Position numbers and translations under genes: made by a program. The notes below the pieces were generated by a model. It had not been told where the DNA came from and did no database searches. It saw only the letters and a program-made list of their open reading frames with translations. From NCBI GenBank assembly GCA_038396625.1, contig CP121688.1:2294001-2358000 (forward strand): DNA of 64,000 nucleotides, read 5' to 3'. Of the stretch, positions 35,016 through 43,453 are shown piece by piece. Source of the stretch: G038396625 sp038396625. Lineage in GTDB: Bacteria > Bacillota > Clostridia > Peptostreptococcales > Thermotaleaceae. Every line of letters starts with the position of its first letter. The stretch's first letter is position 1.

Positions 35016-36782
35016 TTATTCACTGATTAAAGAAATAATTTTATGTTCTGCAACATCGATAAGTCCTTTGTCTGTTAAACCCAATTCCGGTACAGTAGGT
35101 AATGAAATAAAGGATAATGTCATAAAAGGTGCAGGTAGCATACAACCCAGTTTTTTTACTTTTTCATTGATACCTTCGACCTTTTCTAGTACATGATTTA
35201 CATCCAAGTTGCTCATTAAACCTGCAATCGGCAGTGGAAATACATCTACCAGACATCCATCACAGGCAACAGCCATACCGCCTCCATGTTTTTCAAGCTC
35301 TTTCACAGCGATATACATATCCTTATCATTACATCCTACAGTTACAATGTTATGATGATCATGGGATACAGATATGGCCAAAGCGCCTTTTTTCAGTCCG
35401 AACCCTTTGACAATTCCTACACCGACGTCGCCATCTTTACCATGTCTTTCAACAACAGCTAGTTTTAATAGGTCTCTTTCTACATCTAAGCGCATCTTCC
35501 CATCTTCAACCTGTAACAGCTCTTCTGTTTTGTAATTAATAATCTGTTCAGGATAAATATTGATTACCTTTACCTTTGCTTCTTTTCTTTCATTTTCATA
35601 AGGAATGGAAAAACTTTCTTCACTAAAATTTTTAGGAAGCTTCACCGTATCCATTAAAAAATTAGGATAACTATCTAATGGTACATTTTTGATCAGTGAG
35701 CCTTCTTTACTTACCAATTGCCCTTCTTTAAAAACTACTGTAGGCTTTATATGGTGTATATCCTTTGTCAGAATAATATCTGCAAATCTTCCCGGTGTTA
35801 TGGATCCCAATAAATGGTCTAGTCTGAAATGTCTAGCACAGTTTAAGGTAGCCATTTTTATTGCTTTTATGGGATTAAGCCCTAATGATATAGCCGTATT
35901 TACATTATAATTAATATGACCTTCACGGGTTATATCATTGGCATGCTTATCATCTGTACAGAAGATAAGATGTTCTGTATGTAATTTGTTTTCAATGACA
36001 CCTTTCATAAGTTTCTCTACATTTCGTTCCGTGCTTCCTTCTCGTACCATTACTGTCATACCAAGTGAAATACGCTGCAGTAATTCTTCAAATTCTACAC
36101 ATTCATGATCGTCATTGAGCCCTGCTCCTGCATATACATTTAGTTGATCCCAGTTTAGACCAATTGCATGTCCATTGGCTATTTTACCTTTTTCTTTGGC
36201 ACATAATATCTTTTGAAGATATTCTTCACGTACATTCAGTATTTTTGATGGATCAAGTTCTCCAAGGCTAACAGAATCGCTTTCTGCTAAAAGTGTCTCT
36301 ACTTCAGCTAATCCTAAAACGCCGCCCGTAGTTTCTAATCCAGGAGCTGTAGGAACTCTTGAAGGCACCTCTGAATAAATACGATAGGGTAATTTTTCAT
36401 TACTATTTAATAAAGCTTTCAAGCCTGCTACGCCTGCTACATTTGCAATCTCCATAGCATCTACAAACATAGTGGTGGTACCCCACGGTACAATTAATGA
36501 GGCAAGAGCTGCTGGTGTAAGCAAAGTCGTTTCAATATGTACATGAGCATCCATGAAACCAGGCAGTGCATATTGTCCCTGTGCATCATAGATTGTTTCT
36601 GCTTCTAGTTTTTGTTTGGGGTGAATAGCAACTACTTTTCCATTTTTAATAGCGATGGAACCCTCTATAATTTTTTCCGTATACACATTTACGATTTTTA
36701 CATTTGTTATTAACAAATCAACTGGAATGGTACCTTGTGCTGCTTTTAGTTGCATGCATAAGTCTTGTAAAGCTGTTTTCAT
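35016..36782 (-). CDS. ade: adenine deaminase
   Basis: A 588-residue amidohydrolase that turns adenine into hypoxanthine and ammonia. The metal site motif GFMDAHVHIETTLLTPAALA is at about 60-80, followed by VPWGTTTMFVDAMEIANV, and GELDPSKILN and CTDDKHANDITREGHINYNV are typical of Ade. The C-terminal domain has ISVSHDHHNIVTVGCND and LPAPFMTLSFISLP. Length is normal. AAGGAGGTACTTC fixes the ATG at 36782; an upstream in-frame start at 36818 would run into the terminator. It is the first gene of the purine cluster, directly behind the purine riboswitch and its terminator. Confidence 0.95.
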   Translation of the reverse strand: MKTALQDLCMQLKAAQGTIPVDLLITNVKIVNVYTEKIIEGSIAIKNGKVVAIHPKQKLEAETIYDAQGQYALPGFMDAHVHIETTLLTPAALASLIVPWGTTTMFVDAMEIANVAGVAGLKALLNSNEKLPYRIYSEVPSRVPTAPGLETTGGVLGLAEVETLLAESDSVSLGELDPSKILNVREEYLQKILCAKEKGKIANGHAIGLNWDQLNVYAGAGLNDDHECVEFEELLQRISLGMTVMVREGSTERNVEKLMKGVIENKLHTEHLIFCTDDKHANDITREGHINYNVNTAISLGLNPIKAIKMATLNCARHFRLDHLLGSITPGRFADIILTKDIHHIKPTVVFKEGQLVSKEGSLIKNVPLDSYPNFLMDTVKLPKNFSEESFSIPYENERKEAKVKVINIYPEQIINYKTEELLQVEDGKMRLDVERDLLKLAVVERHGKDGDVGVGIVKGFGLKKGALAISVSHDHHNIVTVGCNDKDMYIAVKELEKHGGGMAVACDGCLVDVFPLPIAGLMSNLDVNHVLEKVEGINEKVKKLGCMLPAPFMTLSFISLPTVPELGLTDKGLIDVAEHKIISLISE

Positions 36783-36816
36783 GAAGTACCTCCTTATTCC
36801 TAAAGACTTTAAAAAC

Positions 36817-36860
36817 AAAAAAATCTAGAAAGCTCATCATGTGAGATCTCTAGATTTTCT
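36817..36860 (-). terminator. riboswitch-controlled terminator ahead of ade
   Basis: On the minus strand AAAATCTAGA pairs with TCTAGATTTT around an inner partial stem, followed by TTTTTTG, 35 bases before the ade start. An alternative AGATTT (36885-36890), at the end of the riboswitch outer stem, can pair with the AAATCT of the terminator's 5' arm and act as antiterminator. Ligand binding would then favour termination. Confidence 0.8.
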
Positions 36861-36889
36861 TATGTATAATACATATAAAAATCCAAATC

Positions 36890-36966
36890 TTCCCACCATA
36901 GAAGGATATTTTACGGTTATCCAGTAGAGACTCTCGATCCATATTATCGAGATTATATAGGAGAAA
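36890..36966 (-). promoter_or_regulatory. purine riboswitch, atypical junction
   Basis: On the minus strand the aptamer reads TATAATCTCGAT, AATATGG, ATCGAGAGTCTCTACTGG, then L3 with CCGTAAA, P3 closing TATCC, and TTCTATGG. The P2 stem CTCGAT/ATCGAG is perfect, both loops match the class, and the outer stem pairs TTTCTCCTATA with TATGGTGGGAA at ten of eleven positions. The ligand-reading C74 (guanine type) is kept. However, the usual GAC before the outer stem is TTC here, giving U72/U73, the P3 base pair C54-G72 becomes U-U, and L3 has two extra A residues. So it is a real but altered member of the class; ligand uncertain. Confidence 0.82.
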
Positions 36967-37006
36967 TGTGACATTTTAAAAATATTATTTATTTTTTACA
37001 CGAATA

Positions 37007-37035
37007 ATACTATCATACAAAACGACAAAGTTCAA
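37007..37035 (-). promoter_or_regulatory. candidate promoter of the purine cluster
   Basis: On the minus strand TTGAAC and TAGTAT with 17 bases between them, about 40-70 bases ahead of the riboswitch. It has two of three conserved features and the right position; no better candidate is visible. Confidence 0.4.
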
Positions 37036-37131
37036 CATTTAATCTGTACTTTTTTATATTTTATTATATAATCGTTCATATTTGGGAAAAAAATTCTAAT
37101 TGCATAATATTGCTTTCTATATTTTTTAGAA

Positions 37132-37164
37132 AAGCTCTCCAAACTACAAGAGTTTAGAGAGCTT
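37132..37164 (-). terminator. intrinsic terminator after the LOR/SDH-type gene
   Basis: AAGCTCTCCAAACT and AGTTTAGAGAGCTT form a 14-bp stem with one mismatch and a five-base loop, then TTTTCTAAAAAAT on the minus strand. It closes the T-box-controlled unit ahead of the purine cluster. Confidence 0.85.
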
Positions 37165-37193
37165 CAAAGAATAAACCGCCTCTATTTTATTGC

Positions 37194-38282
37194 TTATTTT
37201 TCCGTTAATTGATTGTTCAGTTTGAACAAAAAGTCTTGTATATTCGCAACAATAGTAGTTACTTCTAAAGTACCTCGATCCCTTAACTTATTCAACACAA
37301 ATTCTGAAACATCTATGGCGTAAATAAATACAGGTCTAATTTCACCATTAACAATAGTATAAGACGGTGTTAAATTTCCTGTGGCAATGGTATGAAGCTG
37401 AGTTGCAAGACATATAACCGTTGTAGCTTTTTTCGTATGACTTCTCATTGCATCTTGTACATCGTATACATTTGAAAATACACTAGGTAGCGGCCCATCA
37501 TCCCTTATGGACCCAGCAAGAATAAAAGGAACATTATTTTTTACACAAGCATGCATCACACCATCTTGAACACCATGTTCTTCTATAAACCTTTCAATAG
37601 ATCCAGATCTTCTTGCTTTGTTTATAGCATCTAAGTGATGATAATGACCATTAGGCTTTGAATCCTGGTGACAGATATCTTGTCCAAGAGCGGTGTTGAA
37701 TAAAGCACCCTCTAAGTCATGGGTTGCCACTGCATTTCCTCCAAAGACTGCATGGGCATAGCCATTCTCTATTAAAGATGCCATGGCAGCCCGTGATTGA
37801 TAATCAAAAACCACAGCCGGTCCTAAAACCCATACAATATGTCCATGCTCTTTTTCATACTTTAATAAATTACACAATGTTTCATAATCCTTTGAGAAGG
37901 ATGTTTCTCTCGATCTCCCACTCCTAAAGCAAAATGCTTCTTTTTCTTCGTTGCCATCCATAAAACCATTTTCATGCAAGAAAATCCCTTCTCTTCCATC
38001 CTCGGTTCTACCCAAAATAACTTGATCTCCTACTTCCAAATTTCTAAATTCTTTGATCTCTATGCAAGCATCATCAACAAGTACAGGTACACAATCCATT
38101 CGTGTCTCCCCTGCAAGAATCCATTTATCATTTACTTTGAAGTATTCAGGATATACAGACGTTGCATGATAATCTTCTGGTGCAACCCCTTTCACTGTAA
38201 CTGCTTCTGTTCTAACATTAGGAGCCAGTCTGAACTTTTCATCTGTGAAATCTGGCTTTTTATATCTAGGCATACAAAACAT
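37194..38282 (-). CDS. LOR/SDH-type protein, ornithine cyclodeaminase-like (TIGR00300 type)
   Basis: A 362-residue protein resembling the family once called LOR/SDH bifunctional enzyme conserved region, whose studied members (archaeal MMP1218, C-terminal part of cyanobacterial ArgZ/AgrE) turn ornithine into proline. Supporting segments are WILAGETRMDCVPVLVDDAC, VLGPAVVFDYQSRAAMASLIENGYAHAVFGGNAVATHDLEGAL and PFILAGSIRDDGPLPSV with a TATGNLTPSY-like end (TIATGNLTPSYTIV). The Rossmann-like second half should bind NAD. AAGGAGTGTTAAC precedes the ATG. A T-box leader upstream ties it to amino-acid supply. Family assignment is from memory of conserved segments; the substrate is inferred. Confidence 0.65.
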   Translation of the reverse strand: MFCMPRYKKPDFTDEKFRLAPNVRTEAVTVKGVAPEDYHATSVYPEYFKVNDKWILAGETRMDCVPVLVDDACIEIKEFRNLEVGDQVILGRTEDGREGIFLHENGFMDGNEEKEAFCFRSGRSRETSFSKDYETLCNLLKYEKEHGHIVWVLGPAVVFDYQSRAAMASLIENGYAHAVFGGNAVATHDLEGALFNTALGQDICHQDSKPNGHYHHLDAINKARRSGSIERFIEEHGVQDGVMHACVKNNVPFILAGSIRDDGPLPSVFSNVYDVQDAMRSHTKKATTVICLATQLHTIATGNLTPSYTIVNGEIRPVFIYAIDVSEFVLNKLRDRGTLEVTTIVANIQDFLFKLNNQLTEK

Positions 38283-38397
38283 GTTAACACTCCTTTAACT
38301 CTTTACATTTTTATCATTTTCTTCATTTACAGTACAATTTTATATTTATAGCATACATGCACTATTGTGTGTCATTTTTATATAGGCGTAGAAAATA

Positions 38398-38630
38398 AAA
38401 AAAGTCCCCATCTCATAAGAGACGAGAACTTGCCCGCGGTACCACTCTTGTTAGCCTTTATTGGCTCACTTGCACTAATCGTAACGTGATTAGAAACGCA
38501 GTGGCTTATTCACCACCTGCTCCAGAGTGGGTTCAAAAAGCTAGTTTATAAGTCTCTCACCAACGACCTATTCTCTGTAAAACATCACTTTTCTACTATT
38601 CTCTATCCTTGCTTTTTCGATATTCACACT
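38398..38630 (-). ncRNA. T-box riboswitch leader
   Basis: On the minus strand the leader contains, in order, AATAGTAGAAAAG (AGTA side of the specifier loop), CAGAGAAT (distal loop), GTTGGTGAGAGACTT, TTTTTGAACCC, ACTCTGGAG and the T-box proper GAGTGGTACCGCGGG (38433-38447). A 13-bp terminator AAGTTCTCGTCTC/GAGATGGGGACTT with seven Ts follows. Uncharged tRNA would pair with GTGG of the T-box and permit read-through into the LOR/SDH-type gene 118 bases downstream. The specifier lies in the run before GAACCC; UUU or CUU are the candidate codons but I could not fix the register. Confidence 0.92.
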
Positions 38631-38637
38631 CTATACC

Positions 38638-38666
38638 ATTTTATATCATATCATTCTATTGGTCAA
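38638..38666 (-). promoter_or_regulatory. promoter of the T-box unit
   Basis: On the minus strand TTGACC and TAAAAT are separated by 17 bases. Transcription would begin near 38630, directly at the 5' end of the T-box stem I. Confidence 0.6.
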
Positions 38667-38706
38667 TGTATTTGTATAATTTTTCGTGGTTTTTGTAGAT
38701 AAATGT

Positions 38707-40071
38707 CTAAAAAAATCGCTTACTTTTCTTATGTTCATACATGAATTTATCCGCTTTTGTCATTAATTCGTCGATACTCATTGGATTTTCAGGATCGAAA
38801 TATGCAGCACCTACACTCATAGATATATCAAAAGGATATTGATTATTCTCATTAAATGCTCTTTGTTGATCAAACAGTTTATCTTCTAGCTGCTTAATAT
38901 CTTCGTACCCAACATCTATGGATAACACTGCAAACTCATCTCCTCCTATTCTTGCAAGAACATCATTTTCATTGAAAGTATCCTTTAAAATACTTGCAGC
39001 CCCTACCAATGCACAATCTCCTTGCCTATGAGATAAGTTATCATTAATAAACTTCATACCATCCATATCAATAAAAAATAATATCATACCTTTTTTATTG
39101 CGCTTTGCAAATTCAATTTTATGCTCCACAATACTAAAAAAACCTCTTCTATTGTATAATGCCGTAAGTTCATCTGTAAGAGATTGAATTTTCAATTTTT
39201 CTCGAAGGCGTACCTTTTCAGTAATATCTCTAATAGATATAAGATACGCTTCTTTCCCTTCCCAATCTGTTTCTGAAATACACATTTCTCCAATAACCTG
39301 CTCACCATTTAAATAATTTATCGTAATTTCTTTGACCCCATTTTCAATTTCATGAAAATCTAAAATATCAGATAATAATTTCTCATAATTTTCTCCAAAC
39401 AATTGTGTTGCTGCAGGATTCAGATAGCGTATTTCTTTATAATGATTAACCACTACTAAAGCATCTGTATTACTTTCTAGAATTGCCCTATAGTTTCTTT
39501 CCAGCTTCCCTATGGTTTCAAAAGCTTTGATCAGTTCTCTATTTGCGCCTTCAAGTTCTTGATTTTTTTGGACAGCATTGTCAAAGGTAGAAAGTAAAAG
39601 ATCTATTATCTGTATTCTTTCAGAATTAATAAAATGTTTTTCTCCAGCAAAGAATACTTCAATACCCATTTCGCTAATTCTATTCTTTCTTAATTCAATA
39701 TTAATAAGCATGTGCTGGATTCGGGAAAGAAGAAATTTTTCACTATATGGTTTCGTTATAAAATTATCTGCCTTAACCTTTAATCCCTTTATTACATCAA
39801 TAGGATCTGAAAGAGAGGTAAGTAAAATAACAGGAATATGGTTGAAGCGATCATTTTCTTTGATTTTTTCACATAATTGATAACCATCCATTTTAGGCAT
39901 CATTATATCCGTTACTACTAAGTCCGGCATGGATTTATGAATGTATTCTAAAGCCTCCACACCATTATTTGCAGTAATGATTTTATAATTGTTTTTTTCA
40001 AGAATAAACCTAAGGTGCTCAGCTTGCGTTACACTATCTTCAACAACTAAAATTTCTATTTCTCTATTCAT
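38707..40071 (-). CDS. response regulator diguanylate cyclase (REC-PAS-GGDEF), WspR-like
   Basis: A 454-residue cytoplasmic output protein. Receiver at 1-120 with the phosphoacceptor Asp in VVTDIMMPKMDG (residue 55 from this start), a PAS domain at about 190-290 (YRAILESNTDALVVVN), then a GGDEF domain starting at TDELTALYNRRGF and carrying an intact IGGDEFAVL active site. It should make cyclic di-GMP when phosphorylated by the CheA-type kinase of the same operon. The inhibitory RxxD motif normally five residues ahead of GGDEF is NEND here. The ATG at 40071 is preferred over 40080 because AGGAGG is too close to the latter. It is the last gene of the chemosensory operon. Confidence 0.9.
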   Translation of the reverse strand: MNREIEILVVEDSVTQAEHLRFILEKNNYKIITANNGVEALEYIHKSMPDLVVTDIMMPKMDGYQLCEKIKENDRFNHIPVILLTSLSDPIDVIKGLKVKADNFITKPYSEKFLLSRIQHMLINIELRKNRISEMGIEVFFAGEKHFINSERIQIIDLLLSTFDNAVQKNQELEGANRELIKAFETIGKLERNYRAILESNTDALVVVNHYKEIRYLNPAATQLFGENYEKLLSDILDFHEIENGVKEITINYLNGEQVIGEMCISETDWEGKEAYLISIRDITEKVRLREKLKIQSLTDELTALYNRRGFFSIVEHKIEFAKRNKKGMILFFIDMDGMKFINDNLSHRQGDCALVGAASILKDTFNENDVLARIGGDEFAVLSIDVGYEDIKQLEDKLFDQQRAFNENNQYPFDISMSVGAAYFDPENPMSIDELMTKADKFMYEHKKSKRFF

Positions 40072-40118
40072 TTTTCTCATTAACCTCCTGTACTCTTCAC
40101 AAACAATATGATCTAAGT

Positions 40119-41150
40119 CTATATTCTTCTCAATAATTCTGCAATTTCTTCAGGTGAAAGAACATAGGTGGCAGCATTAAGTTTTACAGCTTCTCCTGGC
40201 ATCCCATAAACAACAGAAGTTTCTTTATTCTGTGCCACAGTAATAGCTCCTTGATCTTTTAATTGCTTTAATTCTTGGGCACCGTCTTTCCCCATGCCTG
40301 TTAGAAGAATAGCCATAGCATTTTTTCCATAATGGTTTGCAACGGATCTAAATAAGGTGGAAACAGATGGTCTTAATCCATTTTCTTTGTCGGCCTTATT
40401 TAAAAATATTTGTCCATTTTTTCTAATCTCCATATGAAATTTATCTGGTGCAAAATAAATATGTCCTGGCAATGCTTTCTCTCCCTGTGAAGCAATATGT
40501 ATTGGTAGAGTAGTCTCTTTAGAAAGCCAATCCACAAACCCTTTTAAAAAACCTGGTGTAATATGCTGGACAACCAATATAGGCAATTTAATATCCGATG
40601 GAAGTTTAGAGAAAATCCTTTGAAGAATAGAAGGGCCCCCTGTTGATACCCCTATTGCTGCTATTTTTATATCTGTAGAAATGTTGTTTGCTTGAATACC
40701 CCTCGATAATTTTTCTTGTACATTTTTATAACGTGCTTTACGTTTGATGACCTTTACCTCTGACATTAATTTAACCGTATCAATAATTGTTTGGGATATC
40801 TCATAAAAATCAGTATCTGCTATTCCCATGGGTTTTTCTATGATCGAAACAGCTCCTACCTCCATTGCTTGAAAAGTTCTGTCAACATCCTTTGCATCAA
40901 ACAATCCAGTTATTATGATAATAGGTACAGGGTTTGTTTCCATGATCTTTCTGGTTGCTTCAAATCCATCCATGACAGGCATACTTATGTCCATGGTTAT
41001 TATATCTGGAGCATTTTTCTCCATGAATTTAATGGCTTCTTCTCCATTATTAGCTACACCAATTACATGAATATCCTTGTCAGAATTGAGTATATGTGTT
41101 ATTAATTCTTGAATTGTAGGAGAATCATCTACCACCAATACTTTTATCAT
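40119..41150 (-). CDS. cheB: chemotaxis methylesterase/response regulator
   Basis: A 343-residue CheB. The receiver (1-120) has DDSP at 8-11 and Asp54 in ITMDISMPVMDG. The methylesterase domain (150-343) has the catalytic Ser in GVSTGGPS, His in HITPGFLKGF and Asp in LLTGMGKDGAQEL. It removes methyl groups from the operon's chemoreceptor to reset signalling. AGGAGTGGGAAAA sets the start at 41150. It follows the CheA gene on the same strand by 24 bases, corresponding to WspF in the Wsp arrangement. Confidence 0.94.
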   Translation of the reverse strand: MIKVLVVDDSPTIQELITHILNSDKDIHVIGVANNGEEAIKFMEKNAPDIITMDISMPVMDGFEATRKIMETNPVPIIIITGLFDAKDVDRTFQAMEVGAVSIIEKPMGIADTDFYEISQTIIDTVKLMSEVKVIKRKARYKNVQEKLSRGIQANNISTDIKIAAIGVSTGGPSILQRIFSKLPSDIKLPILVVQHITPGFLKGFVDWLSKETTLPIHIASQGEKALPGHIYFAPDKFHMEIRKNGQIFLNKADKENGLRPSVSTLFRSVANHYGKNAMAILLTGMGKDGAQELKQLKDQGAITVAQNKETSVVYGMPGEAVKLNAATYVLSPEEIAELLRRI

Positions 41151-41174
41151 TTTTCCCACTCCTGCACACATCTT

Positions 41175-43436
41175 TTATATTAATCTCTTTACAATTTCTA
41201 ATAAATTACTTTGTTCAAAATCACTTTTTACAATATACGCACTTGCTCCAACATCTACACCCCGCTCTTTATCTTCTCTTGATTCTAGAGACGTTACAAG
41301 AATAACGGGTATTTCAGAAACCTCAGGATCATGTCTAATGATTTCTGTTAACGCAAATCCATCCATTTCTGGCATTTCCACATCAGTTATGACAAGATCA
41401 AATTTTTGAGATTTTATCATTCTCCATCCTGCAAGGCCGTCAACTGCTGTTTTCACTATATATCCATTGTTTTCTAAAATATTTTTCAAAAGCGTTCGGG
41501 ATGTAATTGAATCTTCTACCACAATAATAGATTTTTTTAATTCCTCATTTTTTTCATTGTCTGCTTTAATACCTGAAGATTTATTGGCATATTGCAATGA
41601 TGATTTTATTAAATCTTGAACATCTAATATCGGTACAACCTTCCCTGAAGCCAAAATAGTGGCTCCTGTAACATTTCTAACCTTCTTTAATTGTTTATTA
41701 AATCTTTTTACAAGTACTTCCTGCTCTATGATAATTTCATCAACTTGAAAAGCGATTCTGCTTCCTAAATCATTTACTACTAAAACTGAAATCGTATCTC
41801 TAGCATATTCTACTGCTTTTTTATCTTGTATTTCCAATATATTTTTCAGGTTCACAATGGGAATGATGCAGTCATCTAATACGATGGTATCTCTATTTTC
41901 CATTATTTTTATATCATCTTTTTTAATTGTGACAACCCTTTCGACTTTTCCCGTAGGTATTACAAAATCTTGTTTTGCCACCTTTACAATGATTCCTCTA
42001 TTCGTTGAAATCGTTATAGGAAGTATGATGGTGAATGTCGTTCCTTGGCCTCTTTCACTTTTTACCGTTATAGTGCCTTCAAGCTTTTGGACTTTTTCAT
42101 ATACAATAGCAAGTCCTAACCCTCTACCAGATATATCCGTAATTATTTCGCTAGTAGAAAATCCTGATTTAAAAATAAGCATCTTTGTATTTTCATCGTC
42201 CATAGGGTCAATTTGCGTTTTTGTAAAGATCTTGTTTTTACCAGCCTGATTCTTAATTTTATCCACATCTATTCCTGCCCCATCATCAGCCACTTCAATT
42301 TTTACCCTATCGCTGCTCACTTGAGAAATCGTCAGATGTATTGTTCCTTTTGGAGATTTTTTTAATTTTTTTCTTTCTTCACTTTTTTCAATACCATGAT
42401 CAATCGCATTTCTAATAATATGTATCAGCGGATCTTTTATTTCATCCAAAATACGCCTATCCACTTCTATTTCAGTACCTCTACAAATGAATTCAATTTC
42501 TTTCTCAACATGCCTAGATAAATCCCTCACCATCTTCGGAAATAATTCAACAATTAAAGAAAAAGGAAAAAGCATGATATCTTTTACATCTTCTATAAAA
42601 GTATCGGTCATGGCTTCAATAATTTTCACTTCATCTTCAGTAGATTTTAATAAAAGTACCATCTTCTTTTCAATCTTTTCGATAAAAGTGTCCCGTTTTT
42701 CTTTTTTCCATAAATCCACTAGCTCCTTAACTTCTTTAATCTCCTTCGCCCTCTGAATAGCTGAAAGTTTTGCATAGATCATTTCTTCACCTTGAATCAG
42801 CAAAGCATCCAATTTTGCTTTAGAAACTCTAACCGTTTCGCTTGTCCTATCTGCATGCATCTTTACAATATTATGTTCCTGTGCTTGTATCTCCTTTGTA
42901 GCGTCTTTTCCTTCTTTTTTTTTTGTAATGAGAGTATTTTCTTCCTGTACGTCTTTACACGCTGTATTTCTGTTTATATTTGTGTTATCAAGATTTTTGG
43001 GTACCTCCACAGATTTTAACCAGTCACTCTTTACTAAATTTCCAGTTTCTATTTTCTTAAGTTCTCCCATAATTTCTGAGATATCTCTTGACTTCCCTTC
43101 CTGTAGACAAAGAATGTCTTCTATGGTATCAATTGCTCTATTAAAAACATCAAACATCTCTGTGCTCAATGGCAAGACTTCTTTTTTTATTTTAGAAAAT
43201 ATATTTTCTGAAGCATGGCAGATCGTTTCAATTTCTTTTAAACTTACTGCTCTTGACGCGCCTTTTAAGCTGTGAAATTCCCTATGTATCCTTTCAATAA
43301 TCGATTTTCTTTCTTCTTCAATAGGAGTTTTTTCTAAGTCAAGCAACGACAAAGAAATGGCTCTTACATGCTCATGTGCCTCTATTTTGAAAGTGGAGCG
43401 AAGCTTTTTAAAAAATTCAGCATCATTTATACGCAT
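41175..43436 (-). CDS. cheA: CheA-type histidine kinase with C-terminal receiver (WspE-like)
   Basis: A 753-residue hybrid kinase. The Hpt domain at 1-110 has His55 in REFHSLKGASRAV. A long charged linker replaces a clear CheY-binding P2 domain. Dimerisation and HATPase domains follow at about 230-480 (IIRNAIDHGIEKSEE, DDGAGIDVDKI, GRGLGLAIVYEKV), then a CheW-like domain (485-620) and a C-terminal receiver (633-753) with Asp in LVITDVEMPEMDGFA. The attached receiver may act as a phosphate sink. The likely target is the REC-PAS-GGDEF protein encoded two genes downstream, as no separate CheY gene is present. Confidence 0.92.
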   Translation of the reverse strand: MRINDAEFFKKLRSTFKIEAHEHVRAISLSLLDLEKTPIEEERKSIIERIHREFHSLKGASRAVSLKEIETICHASENIFSKIKKEVLPLSTEMFDVFNRAIDTIEDILCLQEGKSRDISEIMGELKKIETGNLVKSDWLKSVEVPKNLDNTNINRNTACKDVQEENTLITKKKEGKDATKEIQAQEHNIVKMHADRTSETVRVSKAKLDALLIQGEEMIYAKLSAIQRAKEIKEVKELVDLWKKEKRDTFIEKIEKKMVLLLKSTEDEVKIIEAMTDTFIEDVKDIMLFPFSLIVELFPKMVRDLSRHVEKEIEFICRGTEIEVDRRILDEIKDPLIHIIRNAIDHGIEKSEERKKLKKSPKGTIHLTISQVSSDRVKIEVADDGAGIDVDKIKNQAGKNKIFTKTQIDPMDDENTKMLIFKSGFSTSEIITDISGRGLGLAIVYEKVQKLEGTITVKSERGQGTTFTIILPITISTNRGIIVKVAKQDFVIPTGKVERVVTIKKDDIKIMENRDTIVLDDCIIPIVNLKNILEIQDKKAVEYARDTISVLVVNDLGSRIAFQVDEIIIEQEVLVKRFNKQLKKVRNVTGATILASGKVVPILDVQDLIKSSLQYANKSSGIKADNEKNEELKKSIIVVEDSITSRTLLKNILENNGYIVKTAVDGLAGWRMIKSQKFDLVITDVEMPEMDGFALTEIIRHDPEVSEIPVILVTSLESREDKERGVDVGASAYIVKSDFEQSNLLEIVKRLI

Positions 43437-43453
43437 CCCTATCCTCTCTTTCC

